Source: a virus. Taken from it: a DNA stretch of 40,873 nt. Where the stretch lies: positions 1 through 40,873 of IMG/VR virus record IMGVR_UViG_3300042922_001480. The stretch is one strand, 5' to 3'. Shown here piece after piece: positions 37,514 through 40,873 of this stretch; position 1 is the stretch's first letter, and the number at the start of each line of letters is the position of its first letter. The position numbers and the translations under genes were made by a program. Below the pieces are notes generated by a model, which searched no databases, was not told the DNA's origin, and was given only the letters and a program-made list of their open reading frames with translations.

Positions 37514-37810
37514 TCAGGCCGGTATCGCCTCCGGCCATTCCCTCCGCCCACCAGACGTCGCGTCCTCGATAGCGAGCGGCACCTCGCCATAGGTCGCTAG
37601 GATCACCGCGTCCGTCCATTCGCCCATGTCGGGATCCCCGCGGCGCGAGAAGGCAACAGCTCCGCCGGTCGGCCCTACGCGCTTCGCCATTGCCTCCGCC
37701 ATCCGCCGCGCGTGGCTTGGGCTAGCGGCCTGCTGCGGCTCCCCTTCCTTCAGTCGCCCGCGGGCGCTCCGCAGATATGGCATCGCGACGTGATATGTGA
37801 CCGTTGGCAT
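37514..37810 (-). CDS. hypothetical phage protein, 98 aa
   Basis: The protein begins MPTVTYHVAMPYLRSARGRL and continues with SHARRMAEAMAKRVGPTGGA and a GEWTDAVILATYGEVP block. It is typical of small early proteins in alphaproteobacterial phages but unnamed. ATG 37810 has GAGGAG upstream. It converges with the membrane protein gene and diverges from the left-early promoter at 37922. Confidence 0.6.
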   Translation of the reverse strand: MPTVTYHVAMPYLRSARGRLKEGEPQQAASPSHARRMAEAMAKRVGPTGGAVAFSRRGDPDMGEWTDAVILATYGEVPLAIEDATSGGRREWPEAIPA

Positions 37811-37921
37811 GGTCTGCTCCTCTCGTTTCTGTAGCAATCAGACTTAGGAAATGAGAACAATTCAAGAACAAATCCGCACGACTGGGGACAATGCACTTAC
37901 CGACCTTTGCCTACCTACCTA

Positions 37922-37951
37922 TTGACACTCAATGTAAGTGATGCCTACATT
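37922..37951 (+). promoter_or_regulatory. left-early promoter with CI-type operator
   Basis: TTGACA (37922-37927) and TACATT (37946-37951) are 18 bases apart. Inside is GTAAGTGATGCCTAC (37934-37948), the same palindrome as in the cro promoter with one arm mismatch and the same placement against the -10. CCTACCTACC half-sites lie just upstream (37909-37920). Confidence 0.7.
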
Positions 37952-37986
37952 TCTCCCATCGCACGACCCAGATGGGAGCCCCGGCC

Positions 37987-38265
37987 ATGCAGCCGCACAC
38001 CGAACCGAACTGCCGCATCCTCATCCCCGGCCAGCCGATCGCGGCGCCCCGCGAGAGCGTGAGCGAGTTCGTCGCCCGCCAGCTGCGCGAGCACGAGGAG
38101 AAGGTCAGCCACCTCGCGCAGGACATTGAGGACATCGTGGCCCGACAGGGCAGCGTGAAAGATGAGGATCTCCTCACCCTCGGCTGGTCCCTCCCGACCC
38201 TCAACGAGCTGCAGGACGAGGCGCTCGCCATCGTCCGCGAGCGGGCCGAGCGCCGCATTTCCTGA
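37987..38265 (+). CDS. early phage protein, 92 aa
   Basis: First gene after the left-early promoter. The start MQPHTEPNCRILIPGQPIAA is followed by two helices (EFVARQLREHEEKVSHLAQD; LNELQDEALAIVRERAERRI). ATG 37987 has GGGAG eight bases upstream; ATG 37972 would add five residues without a site. Not recognised; by position it should be silenced in the lysogen. Confidence 0.65.
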   Translation: MQPHTEPNCRILIPGQPIAAPRESVSEFVARQLREHEEKVSHLAQDIEDIVARQGSVKDEDLLTLGWSLPTLNELQDEALAIVRERAERRIS

Positions 38266-38292
38266 GACCCGAGCTTCGGCCCGGTCGGACCA

Positions 38293-38350
38293 CCGCCGGA
38301 GCGCGTTGCGCACTCCTCCCGCGCAGCCCCCTACGCGCTCCGGCGGTTTT
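38293..38350 (+). terminator. long hairpin with nested stem, probable terminator
   Basis: A perfect 14-bp stem (38293-38306 with 38333-38346) encloses a 26-base loop, which contains a small TGCGC/GCGCA stem, and is followed by UUUU. It ends the first early gene 28 bases after its stop; later genes would need read-through or their own promoters. Confidence 0.65.
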
Positions 38351-38370
38351 CTCAAAGTCACGGTGCTGGC

Positions 38371-38637
38371 ATGTCCAAGCAACTAAGCGGTCCTTGGACC
38401 GTCACGGAAGATTTCACTATCCTCGACGACGAAGGCCACTGTGTCTGCGTCGTCGGCGATCCTTTCGACAAGGCGGCACCGCAAGACAAGGAGCGCGCTG
38501 CGGCCATCGCCGCTCTCCCCGAATTGCTGGATTTCGTGCGGGAGGTCGCTCGCAGGGATCCCGTCTTTGCCAAGGGGCACGAGAAGCAGCGCATCCGCGA
38601 CGCCGCATATCTTGTCGCCAAGGCGGAGGGCCGCTGA
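38371..38637 (+). CDS. hypothetical phage protein, 88 aa
   Basis: Begins MSKQLSGPWTVTEDFTILDD with two or three beta strands (GHCVCVVGDPFD) followed by helices (ERAAAIAALPELLDFVREVA; IRDAAYLVAKAEG). This short pattern is common in phages and prophages but has no known role. Its stop is one base from the next ATG. Confidence 0.65.
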   Translation: MSKQLSGPWTVTEDFTILDDEGHCVCVVGDPFDKAAPQDKERAAAIAALPELLDFVREVARRDPVFAKGHEKQRIRDAAYLVAKAEGR

Positions 38638-38638
38638 G

Positions 38639-39169
38639 ATGCGCTGCCCCGGTTTCCTCCGCCGCTTCCTGCTCCGCCGCTGCGAAGATGTCATGGCCCG
38701 CCGCCGGCCCGATATGTTCATCGGCGGCACCGAGCGGCCTTACATGCTCCGCTGGTGGATGCCGCGCTCCAACTGGTTCGGGCTCTATCTGCACGTCTTC
38801 CTGCGGGACGATGACGATCGCGCCCTGCACGATCACCCCTGGCAGTCGCTCTCCATCCTGCTCTCCGGCGAGCTGATCGAGACCTATGCCCCGGTGCCGG
38901 AGCTTGCGGCGGATCCCGGCCACCAGGTCACCCGCACCCTGCGCCGCGGCTCCATCATCTGGCGCGGTCCGCGCTTTGCACACCGGCTCGCACTGCTGCG
39001 CGATTTCGAAGGCCAGCCGAAGCAGGCCGTCACGCTGTTCTTTGTCGGCCCCCGTGTCCGCAAGTGGGGCTTCTGGTGCCCGAAATCCTCGGCCGCAGGC
39101 GGCTGGCGGCACTGGAAGGATTTCGTCGCGAAGGACGATCCCGGCGCCGTCGGCCCCGGCTGCGACTAG
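38639..39169 (+). CDS. cupin-like phage protein
   Basis: The 176-residue protein has a cupin-type [20 protein letters not shown] block with the metal-ligand HxH pair, then [19 protein letters not shown] with a further His, and [18 protein letters not shown]. These small phage cupins are recurrent in siphophages; the substrate is unknown. ATG 38639 overlaps the context of the preceding stop (TGAGATG), so it is probably coupled. The longer start at 38441 is antisense to nothing but overlaps the upstream gene and is rejected. Confidence 0.72.
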   Translation: MRCPGFLRRFLLRRCEDVMARRRPDMFIGGTERPYMLRWWMPRSNWFGLYLHVFLRDDDDRALHDHPWQSLSILLSGELIETYAPVPELAADPGHQVTRTLRRGSIIWRGPRFAHRLALLRDFEGQPKQAVTLFFVGPRVRKWGFWCPKSSAAGGWRHWKDFVAKDDPGAVGPGCD

Positions 39170-39196
39170 CTCATTTCACCCCGTCAGGAGGCTTCC

Positions 39197-39469
39197 ATGC
39201 GTCGCCTGCTCTTTCCGCATATGTCCGACAATGCCCGCACCGCAGCCATCCTCTGGCTTGTGGTGCTCATCGCCGCCGGCGCCATCATCCTGGCCGCGAC
39301 CATGCGCCCCGCCGCGGCGGCAGGCGCGCTCGATCTCATCGCTCCCGCCGGCGCGCCGGTCGGCCAGCCGATGGCGCTCGCCGTCATCACCGGCGCCGCC
39401 TTCATCGGCTGCGTCGGTGGCCTCATGCTCTGCCGCGTCGGCCGCCCGCTGCCGCGCCGGCGCATTTGA
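39197..39469 (+). CDS. small membrane protein, two membrane helices
   Basis: The 90-residue protein has two hydrophobic helices ([40 protein letters not shown]) joined by a short periplasmic loop and ends with RPLPRRRI. It stands between the cupin and GapR genes on the left-early transcript. ATG 39197 has AGGAGG upstream. Role unknown. Confidence 0.65.
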   Translation: MRRLLFPHMSDNARTAAILWLVVLIAAGAIILAATMRPAAAAGALDLIAPAGAPVGQPMALAVITGAAFIGCVGGLMLCRVGRPLPRRRI

Positions 39470-39480
39470 GGGGGGCAGGC

Positions 39481-39867
39481 ATGGCGCGCACGAAGAAATC
39501 GGCAACCGAACGCTGGGGCGATGTCGGCCCGCGCGGCATGCCGCCGCCGGAGGATGTTCCGAACGATCAGCCGCTTTCCGATGCCGCCGCCGGCTTCGCC
39601 AAGGAACAGCTGAAATCCTTCATCGAGCGCATCGAGCGCCTAGAGGAGGAGAAGAAGACCATTGCCGACGACATCAAGGATGTCTTCGCCGAGGCGAAGG
39701 GCAACGGATTCGACACCAAGGCGCTGCGCGCCATCCTGCGCATCCGCAAGCAGGATGCCGACCAGCTCGCCGAGCATCAGGCGATCGTCGATCTCTATCT
39801 CGAAGCGCTCGGCATGCTCGCCGACACCCCGCTCGGCCAGGCCGCGAGGTATCGGGAAGGACTATGA
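39481..39867 (+). CDS. phage-encoded GapR-like DNA-binding protein (DUF2312)
   Basis: The 128-residue protein carries the full GapR/DUF2312 core ([60 protein letters not shown]) after a 45-residue variable N-terminus. In Caulobacter, GapR binds overtwisted DNA ahead of replication and transcription. A phage copy may help phage replication or alter host DNA topology. ATG 39481 has GGGGG upstream. Confidence 0.88.
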   Translation: MARTKKSATERWGDVGPRGMPPPEDVPNDQPLSDAAAGFAKEQLKSFIERIERLEEEKKTIADDIKDVFAEAKGNGFDTKALRAILRIRKQDADQLAEHQAIVDLYLEALGMLADTPLGQAARYREGL

Positions 39868-40338
39868 TGGCGGATCGCCGGCCTCTGATCCGCCAACAGC
39901 CGGCAAACCCAACTCCGCGTCTTCTTCGCCCTGCATTGAGGGCACGAGCGCCAGGTAGAACATCCACGCAAAGGTCAAATAGATAACTGGCGTCACCTCG
40001 GCCGCGCGACCGGTAACCAAGATCAAGTAACCGGAGATGACCGGCATAAAGAGCACGAGCAGCACAAGCGAACGAGGCCATCCAATATCATTCGCCCGCT
40101 TCCCGATCGCCGTGATCATGGCGATTACAGACGGAAAGAGAAATAGAGCAAATGCTACGTACCAGCCGAAGCTGGGGGCGCCCGCCACTTCTTCGTCGAC
40201 GCGCGCGGGGCTATCGAACATAGCATGCAGAATTCTCGACACAGCGTAAACAGATGAAACCAAGACAACTATATATATCAAATACTTAAGTCGAGGAAGC
40301 CGGCCTGTGGCTCTATCTAGAAACAAATCTCGAAGCAT
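39862..40338 (-). CDS. DUF805-like membrane protein
   Basis: The 158-residue protein starts [20 protein letters not shown] and has four membrane helices, with the DUF805-like [20 protein letters not shown] signature between helices two and three. Its end overlaps GapR by six bases, tail to tail. Base composition around 40200-40330 is more AT-rich than the phage core. It may be a moron or host gene. Confidence 0.75.
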   Translation of the reverse strand: MLRDLFLDRATGRLPRLKYLIYIVVLVSSVYAVSRILHAMFDSPARVDEEVAGAPSFGWYVAFALFLFPSVIAMITAIGKRANDIGWPRSLVLLVLFMPVISGYLILVTGRAAEVTPVIYLTFAWMFYLALVPSMQGEEDAELGLPAVGGSEAGDPPS

Positions 40339-40393
40339 GAAATCTCTGTCGCCCGGCGCGCCTTCCGTGTGGTGGCGCAGGATAACATTTGCG

Positions 40394-40873
40394 ATGGAAT
40401 GCCGCCAAGCGGCCCGGAATGCGATTGCTCTCATCGCCCGGCAACGTCGCCACGCATGGATCGGCACCATCGCATTGTTTTGCCTAGCGGGGCCGGCCAA
40501 CGCCGACATCTATGTCATTGACGGCGACACGATTGTTGTTGACCGCGAGCATATCCGTCTGGTCGGCGTCGATGCACCGGAGATCCGCCACGCCAAGTGC
40601 GACGCCGAGCTCTCGCGCGGCCTGGAGGCCAAAGCGCGCCTGCTGGAGATGATCGTGGATGCGTGCGGCCCGCTCGCGAAGGCCTTGGCGAGCTGCCTCG
40701 ACATAGCCCGTCAGCCCCACCCCGATCGCTACGGCCGCACGCTGGCACGAGTCTCGATTGGGGGCATGGATTTGGCCGCACAGTTGATCGGGGGCGGCCA
40801 TGCTAGGCCCTATGACTGCCCGCGAGGACACTGCCCTCGTCGAGCTCCGTGGTGCGCGGCAGGACGCCCATGA
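40394..40873 (+). CDS. secreted thermonuclease-like (SNase) protein
   Basis: The 159-residue protein has a hydrophobic export signal (AWIGTIALFCLAGPANAD) and an SNase core: VIDGDTIVV, IRLVGVDAPEIRH and DRYGRTLARVSI, which hold the Asp, Arg, Glu and Arg residues of staphylococcal nuclease. It ends with the PYDCPRGHCPRRAPWC tail. The start ATG 40394 is my choice; the frame is open to 40307 but overlaps the divergent gene. It probably acts in the periplasm or outside the cell. The stop is the last codon of the window. Confidence 0.8.
   Translation: MECRQAARNAIALIARQRRHAWIGTIALFCLAGPANADIYVIDGDTIVVDREHIRLVGVDAPEIRHAKCDAELSRGLEAKARLLEMIVDACGPLAKALASCLDIARQPHPDRYGRTLARVSIGGMDLAAQLIGGGHARPYDCPRGHCPRRAPWCAAGRP

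Overview
The window looks like the left part of a prophage in a GC-rich alphaproteobacterium, most likely of the order Hyphomicrobiales (Rhizobiales). This rests on the high GC, a stand-alone LigD-type ligase, a DUF6894-like gene, a degraded SRAP gene and a phage-borne GapR (DUF2312) protein, all typical of that group. No integrase, tRNA or att repeat is visible, so the species and the exact phage ends cannot be fixed. The right end of the element probably lies beyond 40873.

Region 1-4400 is host chromosome or an accessory island. It holds a LigD-like ATP-dependent ligase, small unknown genes, an AT-rich HEPN-like gene (2225-3253), the remnant of a SRAP/YedK gene (3263-3489) and a second HEPN-like gene on the opposite strand (3509-4393).

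Region 4428-28181, almost all on the minus strand, is the late region of an HK97-like siphovirus. Read in transcription order (right to left) it runs: HNH nuclease, TerS, TerL, portal, S78 protease, HK97-fold capsid, head-tail connectors, tail terminator, tail tube, tail assembly chaperone with a -1 frameshift (G/GT type), tape measure, tail-tip and fibre genes (one broken by a frameshift, one carrying an SGNH esterase domain), then holin, SAR endolysin, overlapping i-spanin/o-spanin and a terminator. Three small plus-strand genes (6494, 7765, 17735) sit inside as likely morons.

Region 28200-36272 is the early and replication arm, mainly minus strand: Cro-like, CII-like, DnaA domain IV-like, HNH, TSCPD protein, a repeat-bearing C5 cytosine methyltransferase, a winged-helix replication protein with iteron-like repeats inside its gene, and an AT-hook protein. 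A 39-residue peptide with a lasso-RiPP leader motif sits in its own small unit between two terminators at 28261-28380. Plus-strand insertions include a hicAB toxin-antitoxin pair with paired operators.

Region 36273-40873 is the immunity and left-early arm: CI repressor (S24 type), a co-transcribed membrane protein, then a second CI-type operator/promoter driving small early genes, a cupin protein, a membrane protein and GapR. A DUF805 membrane protein and a secreted thermonuclease-like protein end the window. The same 15-bp palindrome lies inside the cro promoter and the left-early promoter, so one repressor probably silences both arms in the lysogen.
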